A stretch of 64,000 nucleotides of DNA, from NCBI RefSeq assembly GCF_902459535.1, contig NZ_LR699553.1, positions 1,798,001 to 1,862,000 on the forward strand. The letters are read 5' to 3'. Positions 8,594 to 17,147 of this stretch are shown here, one piece after another (position 1 is the stretch's first letter; each line of letters starts with the position of its first letter). Position numbers and translations under genes: made by a program. Source of the DNA: Paraburkholderia dioscoreae. GTDB taxonomy: Bacteria; Pseudomonadota; Gammaproteobacteria; Burkholderiales; Burkholderiaceae. Below the pieces are notes generated by a model. The model searched no databases. It worked only from the letters and a program-made list of their open reading frames with translations, and was not told the DNA's origin.

Positions 8594-10546
8594 CTACGGC
8601 CTTTTTCTCGCCGCCACCTCGCGGATCAGATTCCCCACCACCTCCAGATCCTCGATTCCCGTCAGATCGCTTTTGGCCTCGCCGGTCTCGACAATTTCTC
8701 TCAATAGCCGCCGCACGGTTTTGCCGGCGCGTGTCTTGGGCAGCGCCTTGCAGACGAACACGTGCTCCAGACGCGCGATAGTCCCGATCGCGTCGCTCAC
8801 CGCCGCGCAAATCTGGCCGACAGTCGCCTCGACCGGCGCCCCGGCCACCAGTGTCACGAACGCCACGGGCACCGTGCCCTTGACCGCGTCGCTCACGCCG
8901 ACCACGGCCGCATCCGCAATCCCCGGCTGCGACGCCACGACCGATTCGATCTCCATCGTACTCAGCCGATGCGCGGCAACGTTGATGACATCGTCGCCGC
9001 GTCCGAGCACCCACAACTGCCCGGTGCTATCGACCACGGCCTCGTCGGACGTGTTGTACACGCCAGGATAACGGCCGAAATACGTATTCAGATAGCGTTG
9101 ATGGTCGTCCCACACCGTGCGGGCGAGCGTGGGGAAGGGCGCCGTCAGGACCAGCGCGCCTTTGGTGCCGACCGGTGCAATCGATCCGTCTTCGAGCAGC
9201 ACGCGGTACGCGTGTCCCGGCACCGGCGTGCCGCATGAACCCGCTTTCAGCGGCTCGACGCCGTAGACGGGATAGGTCCAGGTCGAACCGGTCTCGGTCT
9301 GTCCGTACGCATTGACGATCGGCAACTGATCGCCGAGCGTGTCCGATGTCCAGTGATACGTTTCCGGATCGAGCGGTTCCCCTTGCGTCGTAATTAGCCG
9401 CAAGCCATCGATCCGGTTGGCCTTCGCCACCTCGTCGCCGAGCGCGCGCAGCATACGCAGCGCGGTCGGCGCGATCAGGATCTTGGTGACGTGATGCCGG
9501 TTGGCGATCTGGTAGAAGCGGTCTTTGCCCGGCGTATCGAGTGCGCCTTCGTAGCACACCAGACTCGCGCCGTGTGCGAGTCCGCCGATCACGGCCTGAA
9601 TCGGAAACGTCAACCAGCCGACATCGGCCGCGCACCAGTAGACATCGTCTTTTGCCGGGCCGACCTGCCATTGCACATTGGCCCACGTGCCAAGCAGAAA
9701 TCCCACGACGCTATGCACCACACCCTTGGGCTTCGATTCGGTGCCGCTCGTGAAAATCAGAAATGCCGGCGCGTTGGCTTCGAGCGGCACGCACGGGCAA
9801 TCGTCGGACTGCGCGTCGACCAGTTCCTTGTAGCCGGTCTCGCCGTCATGCAACGCGGGCGCCGCCCCGGTGCGATCGATCACGACGATGTGCTCCAGCT
9901 TCGGTGCCGAGCGCCGCGCTTTGCGGGCGTTTTCGAGTAACGGCACCTGCTTGCCGCGCCGATAGCTGGCGTCCGCCGTCACCAGGACTTTGGCCCGCGA
10001 GGTTTGCAGTCTTAGCGCGGCGGCGTCGGCCGAAAAACCCGCGAACAGCACCGTATAAATAGCGCCGATCCGGTTGCATGCCTGAATCGCAACAAAAGAC
10101 TCCAGCATGTTCGGCAGATAGATCGCGACGACGTCGCCCTGACCGACGCCGAGCGAGCGTAGCCCGTTCGCAAAGCGTGCGGTGGCGGTGCGCAGTTGCG
10201 CATAGCTGAGCGTGGCGCAATCGCCCGGCTCGCCTTCCCACGTGATTGCCGGCCGCGACGCGTAATACGGATCTTCCGCGTAGCGATCGACGCAGTTGTC
10301 GCACACGTTGAGCATGCCGCCGGCGAAGTATTTGAACTCGGGGAAGTTGCCGTCGCGCACGCTGTCCCACGGGCGCATCCAGCGGAATTTCTTCGCCACC
10401 CACTCCCAGTAGGCGTCGGGGCCACCGACGCGCTCGATCTCGCGCGCTTGCGCGAGCAAAGCGGCCTGTTCGGCGACCCGCCATTGTTCAGGCCAGGGTA
10501 AAAGCGGTTCGGCAAGCAGCGTGCTCAGCGTATCGGTGGAGCTCAT
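8594..10546 (-). CDS. Acetyl-CoA-synthetase-like AMP-forming acyl-CoA ligase
   Basis: The 650-residue enzyme has the ACAS N-terminal domain (WVAKKFRWMRPWDSV region, residues about 50-90). It also has the AMP-binding P-loop FTSGTESKPKGV, the adenylate motif NAYGQTETGSTW, the GRGDDVINVAAHRLSTMEIE hinge and C-terminal PKTRAGKTVRR with the catalytic lysine. It activates a short carboxylate with ATP and CoA; length and architecture match acetate or propionate ligases, but the substrate is not certain. The start ATG has ggaga upstream. It is divergent from the acyl-CoA dehydrogenase at 10808, with a TetR-type operator between them, so shared control is likely. Confidence 0.85.
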   Translation of the reverse strand: MSSTDTLSTLLAEPLLPWPEQWRVAEQAALLAQAREIERVGGPDAYWEWVAKKFRWMRPWDSVRDGNFPEFKYFAGGMLNVCDNCVDRYAEDPYYASRPAITWEGEPGDCATLSYAQLRTATARFANGLRSLGVGQGDVVAIYLPNMLESFVAIQACNRIGAIYTVLFAGFSADAAALRLQTSRAKVLVTADASYRRGKQVPLLENARKARRSAPKLEHIVVIDRTGAAPALHDGETGYKELVDAQSDDCPCVPLEANAPAFLIFTSGTESKPKGVVHSVVGFLLGTWANVQWQVGPAKDDVYWCAADVGWLTFPIQAVIGGLAHGASLVCYEGALDTPGKDRFYQIANRHHVTKILIAPTALRMLRALGDEVAKANRIDGLRLITTQGEPLDPETYHWTSDTLGDQLPIVNAYGQTETGSTWTYPVYGVEPLKAGSCGTPVPGHAYRVLLEDGSIAPVGTKGALVLTAPFPTLARTVWDDHQRYLNTYFGRYPGVYNTSDEAVVDSTGQLWVLGRGDDVINVAAHRLSTMEIESVVASQPGIADAAVVGVSDAVKGTVPVAFVTLVAGAPVEATVGQICAAVSDAIGTIARLEHVFVCKALPKTRAGKTVRRLLREIVETGEAKSDLTGIEDLEVVGNLIREVAARKRP

Positions 10547-10766
10547 GCGGTGTCTCCTGCGTCTGACTTCACGGATAGATCCAGCGCGGATCGATCGGCA
10601 CGGCCGACAAGCGGATCGGGCGCAGCGGCGACCCGGCTCATGCTGCGGATGCGTTTGCGCCCGCTTGCGTCCGTTCGTTCCGCTGGCTCCCGACCGTCCC
10701 GGTGCCGGTTTTGAATTGTTCTGCTTGTTTTTCTGATTGCACGGTTGCCGTTTTGCGTGTGAAAAT

Positions 10767-10788
10767 CTACCTAACGTTTGTTAGATAG
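10767..10788. promoter_or_regulatory. TetR-type operator upstream of the acyl-CoA dehydrogenase
   Basis: The core CTAAC-GTTT-GTTAG (10771-10784) is a perfect palindrome, and the flanks CTAC and ATAG extend it to 22 bp with one mismatch per side. It lies about 20-40 bp upstream of the dehydrogenase start, inside the divergent region shared with the CoA ligase. The TetR gene translationally coupled to that dehydrogenase is the obvious candidate binder. Confidence 0.6.
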
Positions 10789-10807
10789 TCAAGCACCGGA
10801 GGCACTC

Positions 10808-11983
10808 GTGGGCGCAGAGGATTTCCCTGATCAGCAGCAACGTTCGCCCTATTTCAGCGAAGAGCACAGCATGTTGCGCGATGCGATACGCCGCTTTATG
10901 GCCAAAGAGGTACTGCCATTCGCGGATCAGTGGGAGATGGACGGCTATGTGCCGCGCGAGCTGCTGCGCAAGATGGGCGAGCAGGGTTTTCTCGGAATCC
11001 GGCAGTCCGAAGCATTTGGCGGTGCGGCAATGAATGTGCTCGGCACAGTGGTGCTTGCCGAAGAATTGGGCCGCTCCACCTTCGGCGGTTTTGCGATCAC
11101 GGTGCTGGTTCATACGGACATGGCGTCGCCGCATCTGCAGCATGCGGGCAATCCCGCGCAACTCGAACGGCTGATGCCCGATCTCGTCGCGGGCCGCAAG
11201 ATCGCCGCCGTCGCAATGACGGAAGCGGGCGCGGGTTCCGATCTGGCGTCCATGCGCACCACGGCGCGTCTCGACGGCGACCACTACGTGCTGAACGGCG
11301 CGAAGATGTTCATCACCAACGGCGTTCACGGCGACGTCTATTTCGTCGCGGCCAAAACCGGCGGCCCGGGCCGCAGTCACGGCGGCATCTCCATGTTCAT
11401 TGTCGAGAAGGGCATGCCGGGATTCTCCGTCGCGCGGCCGCTGAACAAGCAAGGCTGGCTGTCGTCCGATACGGCGGAACTGGTGTTCGACGAATGCCGC
11501 GTGCCCGTGCAAAACCTGCTTGGCGAAGAGAACAAGGGCTTTTATTCGCTGGTCAGGAATCTGCAGAACGAGCGCATCACGCTTGGCGCGCAGGCGCTGG
11601 GCGAAGCATCCAAAGCAATCGAGATCACGCTCGCTTACGTCACCCAGCGCACCGCTTTCGGTCAGACGCTGTGGGAGAAGCAGGCGATCCGTCAGAAGAT
11701 GGCGATGCTGCTCTCGAAGGTGGAAGCGGCGCGGCAACTCCTTTACAACACCGCATGGCGCGATGCGCAAGGGCAAACGGTCGTCGCGGAAGTCTCGATG
11801 ATCAAGGCGCTGTGCGGAGAACTCGTCAACGAAGTGATGTACGCCTGCCAGCAGTTTCACGGCGGCTTCGGCTACATGCGTGAAGCGCCGATCGAGCGAA
11901 TGGTGCGCGACGCCCGTGTGCAGTCGATCGGCGGCGGCGCAACCGAGGTGATGCTCGAAGAAGTCGCGAAGCGGATGGTATGA
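10808..11983 (+). CDS. Acyl-CoA dehydrogenase, IVD/LCAD type
   Basis: The 391-residue FAD enzyme has the flavin motif MTEAGAGSDLASMRTTA (about residue 138) and the C-terminal FHGGFGYMREAPIERMVRDARV. The usual MCAD catalytic Glu position near the C-terminus is Gly (IGGGATEVM). A Glu is present instead at residue 255 in NLQNERITLG, the position used by isovaleryl-CoA and long-chain dehydrogenases; this suggests a branched or bulky substrate. The start is the GTG at 10808 with ggagg five bases upstream; a TTG at 10778 is in frame but lies inside the operator. The stop overlaps the ATG of the TetR gene (ATGA). Confidence 0.88.
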   Translation: MGAEDFPDQQQRSPYFSEEHSMLRDAIRRFMAKEVLPFADQWEMDGYVPRELLRKMGEQGFLGIRQSEAFGGAAMNVLGTVVLAEELGRSTFGGFAITVLVHTDMASPHLQHAGNPAQLERLMPDLVAGRKIAAVAMTEAGAGSDLASMRTTARLDGDHYVLNGAKMFITNGVHGDVYFVAAKTGGPGRSHGGISMFIVEKGMPGFSVARPLNKQGWLSSDTAELVFDECRVPVQNLLGEENKGFYSLVRNLQNERITLGAQALGEASKAIEITLAYVTQRTAFGQTLWEKQAIRQKMAMLLSKVEAARQLLYNTAWRDAQGQTVVAEVSMIKALCGELVNEVMYACQQFHGGFGYMREAPIERMVRDARVQSIGGGATEVMLEEVAKRMV

Positions 11984-12663
11984 CGTCTATGGTCAGCACG
12001 CCCGTTCCCGCCATATCGACGAGGGCAGCCGCATCGGCAGGCAGCGGCGATGTCGCGTCGGCGTCGCCCACAACTGCGGCCAGCGACTCACGCCGCACGA
12101 TCCTCGATACGGCCGCACGCCTGTTTCGCAAAGAAGGTTACGCCGCCGTGTCGTTGCGCGACATCTCGGCGGCTTGCGGCATGAAAGCGGGCAGCCTGTA
12201 TTACCACTTTGCGTCGAAAGACGAGATCGTGTCCGAGGTCTTGCGGATCGGCGTGGAGCGTGTGTTCGCCGAAGTGCGCGCGTCGATCGACGCATTAGGC
12301 AAAGACGCCGCGCCCGAGCAGGTGTTTCGTACGGCGGTTCGCGCGCATTTGCGCGCGTTGCTCGAATCGCACGACTATACGTCGGCCAACATCCGCATTT
12401 TTGGTCACGTGCCTGCGCAGATCCGGGCGGCGCAATTGCCATTGCGCGACGAATATGAGGCGGTGTGGGCCGACATCATTGCGCGACTTGTACCACGGCG
12501 GAAAAAACGCAGTGACGAGTTGCGTTTCGTGCGGTTCTTCCTGCTCGGCGCGATGAACGGCACGCTCGACTGGTTTCATGCGGGCCACGCTTCAGTCGAC
12601 GAAGTGGCGCAACGGTATGCGTCGCTGGCGCTGTCGGGCCTGCTGGGCGCAAGCCGGGATTGA
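11980..12663 (+). CDS. TetR-family regulator coupled to the acyl-CoA dehydrogenase
   Basis: The 227-residue protein has a low-complexity first 30 residues, then a TetR helix-turn-helix (about 32-80, with ILDTAARLFRKEGYAAVSLR and GMKAGSLYYHFASKDEIV). Its ligand domain resembles KstR2/FadR-type TetR proteins. Such repressors usually sense acyl-CoA thioesters. The ATG overlaps the dehydrogenase stop codon by four bases, so the two are one transcript. It probably represses that operon, and perhaps the divergent CoA ligase, through the palindrome at 10767-10788; this is inference from position. Another in-frame ATG four codons in is equally possible. Confidence 0.82.
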   Translation: MTSMVSTPVPAISTRAAASAGSGDVASASPTTAASDSRRTILDTAARLFRKEGYAAVSLRDISAACGMKAGSLYYHFASKDEIVSEVLRIGVERVFAEVRASIDALGKDAAPEQVFRTAVRAHLRALLESHDYTSANIRIFGHVPAQIRAAQLPLRDEYEAVWADIIARLVPRRKKRSDELRFVRFFLLGAMNGTLDWFHAGHASVDEVAQRYASLALSGLLGASRD

Positions 12664-12703
12664 TGCGGAAGTCGTGCAGAACAGGGATAGAAGCAGCGAT
12701 ATG

Positions 12704-13585
12704 TCATCCACCGTCGCGTTGCACGACCCGATCCAGAAACGCCAGCAGTGCGTCGCCGAACACGTCGTTCCGGTCGCCGGCCACCATATGCCCGGCGTCC
12801 ATCACGTTCACGTATTCGCTCTGCGGACATAGCGCGCGAAATTCCCGCGCGCCTTCTTCACTTAATACGTCGGACAACGCGCCGCGCACCAGCAGGGTCG
12901 GACACGTCAGATGCCGCGCGCAATTTTCGAGTCGCTGCTGCCGTAACGCGAAGTCCCACTCCTGAGGCTTGAAGCGCGGATCCCAATGCCATCGATATTT
13001 GCCGTCAGCGGCAAGCCGCACGTTTTTCGCGAGGCCGTCGAGATTTTTCCGCCGTGCGCGTTGCGGCTGATAACTGGCGATCGCGTCGGCCACTTCTTCG
13101 AGCGACTCGAAGCCCTCGGGCTTTTGCGTCATGAAGTTGTGCACCCGGTCTGCGCCGTCCATCTCCACCCGCGGCGCAATATCGACGAGGATCAGCGCGC
13201 AGGCCTCGACGCGGCCTTCACCCGCCGCGATCAGACTGGTGCCGCCGCCGAGCGATGCGCCGATCAGCGCGGCGCGCGGCCTGCCGAGCGCCGCGATCAC
13301 GCACCGCAAATCCTCGACCATCACGTCTTCGCCGTACGCGCCGTCGGGCGCCCAGTCGGAATCGCCGTGGCCGCGGGCGTCGAACGCGACTGCCCAGTAA
13401 CCGCGCGCGCCGAGCTTTTCGCCCGCACCTTTCCACGCGTGCCGGGTCTGGCCGCCGCCATGCTGCAGCAGGACCAGCGGGCCGCGAGGGTCTCCCCACG
13501 CATCACCCGTAATCGCGACGCCGCCCGCGCCGCGCCACGTGAACATCGGCTCGGGCGTGCCGGGAAGTCTTATGCCTGCTGTCAC
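12704..13585 (-). CDS. Alpha/beta hydrolase
   Basis: The 293-residue protein has the alpha/beta-hydrolase fold signature: an oxyanion-region QHGGGQ (41-46), the nucleophile elbow IGASLGG with Ser111, an acid Asp in VRGALSDVLS and the catalytic His in DAGHMVAGD near the C-terminus. It could hydrolyse an ester, a C-C bond or a thioester; the sequence does not say which. The GTG start at 13583-13585 has aaggag seven bases upstream. It follows the crotonase gene by 51 bp on the same strand, so it probably belongs to the regulon marked by CTAACC-N4-GGTTAG operators. Confidence 0.8.
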   Translation of the reverse strand: MTAGIRLPGTPEPMFTWRGAGGVAITGDAWGDPRGPLVLLQHGGGQTRHAWKGAGEKLGARGYWAVAFDARGHGDSDWAPDGAYGEDVMVEDLRCVIAALGRPRAALIGASLGGGTSLIAAGEGRVEACALILVDIAPRVEMDGADRVHNFMTQKPEGFESLEEVADAIASYQPQRARRKNLDGLAKNVRLAADGKYRWHWDPRFKPQEWDFALRQQRLENCARHLTCPTLLVRGALSDVLSEEGAREFRALCPQSEYVNVMDAGHMVAGDRNDVFGDALLAFLDRVVQRDGG

Positions 13586-13636
13586 GCGATGACTCCTTCA
13601 AAGAAATGCGGCCCTACTGGGATGACCGGCAACGGT

Positions 13637-14461
13637 TCACCAGGAATCGAAAGTCGGCGCGCGTTTTTCGGAAAATGCCTGCATGCCTTCTTTCCATTCG
13701 TCGCCACCGACCAGCATCGACAACGCCTCGATACCAAAGCGCCGCGCCGTGCGCAGATCGGCGTCTTCGCTGACATAGATGCTGCGTTTCGATTGCGCGA
13801 CCGAGCGTGGTCCGAGTTTGCGGATCTCCAGCGCGATGTCAAGCGCGCTTTGCAGCAGCATGTCGCCCGGCACCACCGCCGACACGAGCCCATAACGGTC
13901 CGCGGTGGCCGCGTCGAGATGGGTGGCACGCAGAATCCAGTCGAGCGCTTTGCTGCGGCCGACGTGCCGGATCAGTTTCTGCACGCCGCCGGCGCCCGCC
14001 ACAGCGCCAAGTTTGGTCTCGGGCAAACCGATTTTTGCGTGCGAAGCGATCACACGGAAATCGCAGGAGAGCGCCAGCTCGCATCCGCCTCCGAGCGCAA
14101 AGCCGTTGATTGCGGCGATGGTCGGAAAGTGCAGTTCTTCCAGCCGGTCGAACAGCACGGCGATATCGGCCAGATAGTGGTCGCGCGCGTCGAACGGCTG
14201 ATGGATCGATGCTTCGGGCCCCGCGAAATATCGCAAGTGCGCGCCGCAGCAAAACGCGCGCTCCTGCCCCGTGATGATCAGCGCACGGGTGCTTTCCATG
14301 TCGACGAGATCCAGCGCGTGATCGAACTCGGAGAGCAGTTCGAGCGACAGTGTATTCATCTGCGCAGGGCGTGTGAGCGTAATCAACGCAATCGCGCGCT
14401 CGGCCCATTCGAGCCGTACCGCGCTGCCTTCGAACGTCGGTCCATCAAATGTTCCACTCAT
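13637..14461 (-). CDS. Enoyl-CoA hydratase/isomerase (crotonase family)
   Basis: The 274-residue protein keeps both crotonase glutamates: one in GGGCELALSCD and the second in GLPETKLGAVAGAGG, with the oxyanion-hole stretch CCGAHLRYF. It is therefore likely to hydrate or isomerise an enoyl-CoA. The start ATG has an aggaga site. It is divergent from the large operon starting at 14838. An operator at 14569-14584, about 110 bp upstream of its start, links it to that system. The downstream gene in the same transcript is the alpha/beta hydrolase. Confidence 0.85.
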   Translation of the reverse strand: MSGTFDGPTFEGSAVRLEWAERAIALITLTRPAQMNTLSLELLSEFDHALDLVDMESTRALIITGQERAFCCGAHLRYFAGPEASIHQPFDARDHYLADIAVLFDRLEELHFPTIAAINGFALGGGCELALSCDFRVIASHAKIGLPETKLGAVAGAGGVQKLIRHVGRSKALDWILRATHLDAATADRYGLVSAVVPGDMLLQSALDIALEIRKLGPRSVAQSKRSIYVSEDADLRTARRFGIEALSMLVGGDEWKEGMQAFSEKRAPTFDSW

Positions 14462-14568
14462 AAGGTCTCCTGGTTGGTGCGCACGGCCACGCTGGCGGCG
14501 CAGTGCCGGGCGTGCCGATTTCTTTGGAAAGGGTAGGGGGACGACGGCCAGTCTGTCAAGAAAATGAA

Positions 14569-14584
14569 CTGACCGTCGGGTTAG
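14569..14584. promoter_or_regulatory. Operator copy 1, CTGACC-GTCG-GGTTAG
   Basis: The site has one mismatch from the perfect palindrome CTAACC-N4-GGTTAG. It lies about 110 bp upstream of the crotonase start at 14461. The same motif recurs at 14650, 30739 and, more weakly, 30909 and 32684, always in divergent control regions of this locus. Confidence 0.6.
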
Positions 14585-14649
14585 TTTTGATCATGCGGCG
14601 TGATGGAGCGGTCGGGAATACGGGCGATCCAGCAGCATAAAGTTGAAAA

Positions 14650-14665
14650 CTAACCGTTGGGTTAG
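14650..14665. promoter_or_regulatory. Operator copy 2, CTAACC-GTTG-GGTTAG
   Basis: Both six-base arms are perfectly complementary. The site is about 175 bp upstream of the first gene of the thiolase-carboxylase operon. The likely binder is the TetR protein encoded at 32808, whose own upstream region has a related site. Confidence 0.65.
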
Positions 14666-14837
14666 AAGATTGACCAGGAAGATTAAGGTCGTTATGATGG
14701 GTCCTGGAGACAGCACGCACCATTGTCCGTGGCCTTCGCCATGCGTGGCGGGAGCCGGGGAGGCCGGCGTGGCGCGTAGGTCGGAGAACAGCCTGTCGCG
14801 CTGGCTTCATCCGCGAAACGGAAAATAAAGGTCCAAC

Positions 14838-15935
14838 ATGGATGTCTATGTGATGGGAGTGGCGATTCATCCAGCGGCGGACGCGATCGGCGATCTGCGG
14901 CTGGAAGAAATGGCCTACCGCACCGCGCGCGCCGCGCTCGACAATGCGGGGGTCGAACGCCGCGAGATCGATCATCTGACGCTTGCCGCCAGCGACGAAA
15001 TCGACGCACGCGGTATCAGCAGCATGCTGCTCGCCGCGCCGTCGGGCGGTTATCTGAAAGACGAAATGCGCGTCACCGATTCGGGCCTCGCCGGCCTGCA
15101 CCTCGGCGCGATGCGCGCGGCGGCGGGACACTTGCAGCTCGGCCTCGTGGTCAGTTCGAACCAGAGCTCGGTCGTGCCGCTCGAAGACATCGCGCGAATG
15201 CGCGGCGAGCCCTTTTTTCTGCGGCCGGTCGGCTTGAACTTCGCGATTGCCGATGGCCTGTTCGCCGGCGCGGTGGCCACGCGGTACGCCATTTCCGCCG
15301 CAACGGCCGCCGAACGCGTACTCGAACGCATGCGCTCGGCGGCCCGCAACAGCCGCGCCGTGGCGCGTACGCTGCCGCGGCTTGACGACATCGCGGGCTC
15401 ACCCTGTCTCGCTTATCCGCTGCGCGCCGGGCATCGCGCGCCGGTCACGGACGGCGCGGTCGCCATGGTGCTCGCGTCCGGCGAATGGCTGCGCGCGCAT
15501 CCGCAACACCGGCCGCTCGCGCGCATTGCCGGCATGGCGTGGGGCGTCGACCGTTATCAGCTGGATGCCGAGCGCTTGGCCGGCCTCGATATTTTCCAGC
15601 GCGGCCTCGATGACGCGCTGTCGCGCGCGGGCCTAGAGAGCGTCGACGAACTCGAAGTGGTCGAACTCGAAGCGCAAAACGCATGGGCCGACGTGGCCTT
15701 CAGCCAGGCGCTCGGCGCCTCGGCGCGTGTGAGCGTCAGCCCCTCGGGCGGCGCATGGGCGCAAAACCCGTTCTTCTGCACCGGCTTGCTGAATGCCGCC
15801 GAAGCAGCGCTGCAGGTTGCCGGCCAAGCGGGCGGCCATCAGGTCGACGGCGCGCGGCGCGCGCTGGCTCACGGCGTATCCGGCTTTGCACAACAGACTC
15901 ATGGCTTCGTCGTCATGGAAGGAATAGCGGCATGA
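14838..15935 (+). CDS. Thiolase-fold protein without catalytic cysteine (first of pair)
   Basis: The 365-residue protein has the overall thiolase / lipid-transfer-protein (SCP-x) layout with two similar halves. The nucleophilic Cys site reads RVTDSGLAGLHLGA (residues 78-91) with no Cys. The C-terminal NxxGGxxxxGHP motif reads SPSGGAWAQNPFFCTG, so the GHP histidine is also lost. A true thiolysis reaction is therefore unlikely. Cys-less relatives such as steroid Ltp2 act as retro-aldolases with a DUF35 partner, which is also encoded here. It is the first gene of a seven-gene plus-strand operon, and its stop overlaps the next gene's ATG. Confidence 0.75.
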   Translation: MDVYVMGVAIHPAADAIGDLRLEEMAYRTARAALDNAGVERREIDHLTLAASDEIDARGISSMLLAAPSGGYLKDEMRVTDSGLAGLHLGAMRAAAGHLQLGLVVSSNQSSVVPLEDIARMRGEPFFLRPVGLNFAIADGLFAGAVATRYAISAATAAERVLERMRSAARNSRAVARTLPRLDDIAGSPCLAYPLRAGHRAPVTDGAVAMVLASGEWLRAHPQHRPLARIAGMAWGVDRYQLDAERLAGLDIFQRGLDDALSRAGLESVDELEVVELEAQNAWADVAFSQALGASARVSVSPSGGAWAQNPFFCTGLLNAAEAALQVAGQAGGHQVDGARRALAHGVSGFAQQTHGFVVMEGIAA

Positions 15936-17134
15936 AGGCGCACAACGTAGCGGTTATCGGCGTTGGCCAGACGGAATTCCGGTCGCGCTCGGACAATCAG
16001 ACTTACGCCGAACTCGCGCAGGAGGCCGTCGCGCTCGCGCTTGTCGACGCCAATCTGCAGCCCGAGGAAATCGACGCGGTGGTGTTTTCAATGGCGCCGA
16101 CCACGTTCATGGGTGTCGCGGACGCCGACAAATGGGCTGCGGATTACATCTGGGCGCGCGGCAAGCCGTTCATGCGCGTGCACACCGGTGGCGCGACCGG
16201 CGGCTCCGCGTTGCAGGCGGCACACGCGCACGTCGCGTCCGGGCAGTACGGCACCGTGCTGGTGGTCGGCGCCGACCGCATCACCGAAACGCCGGACGCG
16301 CAGTTCGTGTTGAACCTGATCTGGGACGCGTTCTACGAGCAGGACTTCGCGCTGAACACGGTGACGATGACAGCGCTCGCCACGCAGCGCTACATGCACA
16401 AGTACGGCACGACCGAGCGGCAATATGCGAATGTCGTGGTGCGCGCCCGCCGCAATGCGTTGAACAATCCGTCCGCGCATCTGAAGGGCGCGATCGATAT
16501 CGACGCGGTGCTCGCGTCGCCGCGCATTTCGTGGCCGTACAAGCTGTTCGATATCTGTCCGCGTTCGGCGGGTGCGGCGGCGGTCGTGATTACGTCCGAG
16601 ACGCTCGCGCGCGAACGCTGCACGCGCCCGGCGTTCATCACCGGCACCGCGGGTGTGTCGAACACGATATTCATGGGCGATCGCATGGGTCCACACGCCG
16701 ATACCGATTTCGCCGATTTCGCGGAGTTGCGCCAGGCGGCACGCGAATGTTTCCGCCAGGCAGGCATAACAGATCCGCTGCGCGAGTTGCAAACGGTCGA
16801 AATCTACGACCCGTTCAGTTCGTTCCAGTTTCCGCAGCTCGAATCGCTCGGCTTTTGCAAACCCGGCACGGCGCAGCAACTGAGCGACGAAGGCGCATTC
16901 GACATGGATGGCGCAATCGCCGTGAATCCGTCCGGCGGCACGCTGTGCACGAATCCGATCGGCGTGACCGGCCTCGTGCGTGCGGCGGAAGCGGCGCGTC
17001 AGGTCATGGGCCGCTCCGCCGCGATGCAGGTCAAGAACGTTCACAACGCGCTCGCCACCGCGATTGGCGGGTCGACGCAATTTTTCACGGTCACGATGCT
17101 GAGCGACGAGCCGCGCCGTGCCCCGGCGGCCTGA
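15932..17134 (+). CDS. Thiolase-fold / lipid-transfer-type protein without catalytic cysteine (second of pair)
   Basis: The 400-residue protein is a recognisable SCP-x/Ltp-type thiolase relative (VAVIGVGQTEF start, YGTTERQYANVVVRAR, EIYDPFSS). The Cys site reads VHTGGATGGSAL (about 83-94), with Thr where the nucleophile should be. The GHP motif reads NPSGGTLCTNPIGVTG and the final CxGGG region reads ATAIGGST. It therefore looks like an aldolase-type member (compare Ltp2) or a structural partner of the first thiolase-like protein. The ATG overlaps the previous stop (ATGA), which implies coupled synthesis and a heteromeric complex with that protein and the DUF35 protein. Confidence 0.78.
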   Translation: MKAHNVAVIGVGQTEFRSRSDNQTYAELAQEAVALALVDANLQPEEIDAVVFSMAPTTFMGVADADKWAADYIWARGKPFMRVHTGGATGGSALQAAHAHVASGQYGTVLVVGADRITETPDAQFVLNLIWDAFYEQDFALNTVTMTALATQRYMHKYGTTERQYANVVVRARRNALNNPSAHLKGAIDIDAVLASPRISWPYKLFDICPRSAGAAAVVITSETLARERCTRPAFITGTAGVSNTIFMGDRMGPHADTDFADFAELRQAARECFRQAGITDPLRELQTVEIYDPFSSFQFPQLESLGFCKPGTAQQLSDEGAFDMDGAIAVNPSGGTLCTNPIGVTGLVRAAEAARQVMGRSAAMQVKNVHNALATAIGGSTQFFTVTMLSDEPRRAPAA

Positions 17135-17147
17135 CAGGAGATCATTC

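Larger units (their letters stand above)
14462..14837. promoter_or_regulatory. Divergent control region with paired operators
   Basis: This 376-bp gap separates the crotonase gene (minus) from the thiolase-like operon (plus). It contains two copies of the CTAACC-N4-GGTTAG palindrome, one nearer each promoter, 81 bp apart. No open reading frame with a ribosome binding site was seen inside. Confidence 0.55.

Noticed and set aside
10778..10807. TTG start for the acyl-CoA dehydrogenase
   Set aside because: It lies inside the operator palindrome and has no ribosome binding site; the GTG at 10808 has ggagg at ideal spacing.
12986..14536. Plus-strand open frame of over 500 codons across the hydrolase and crotonase genes
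   Set aside because: It spans two well-supported minus-strand genes and their gap, with no recognisable domain; a high-GC shadow frame.
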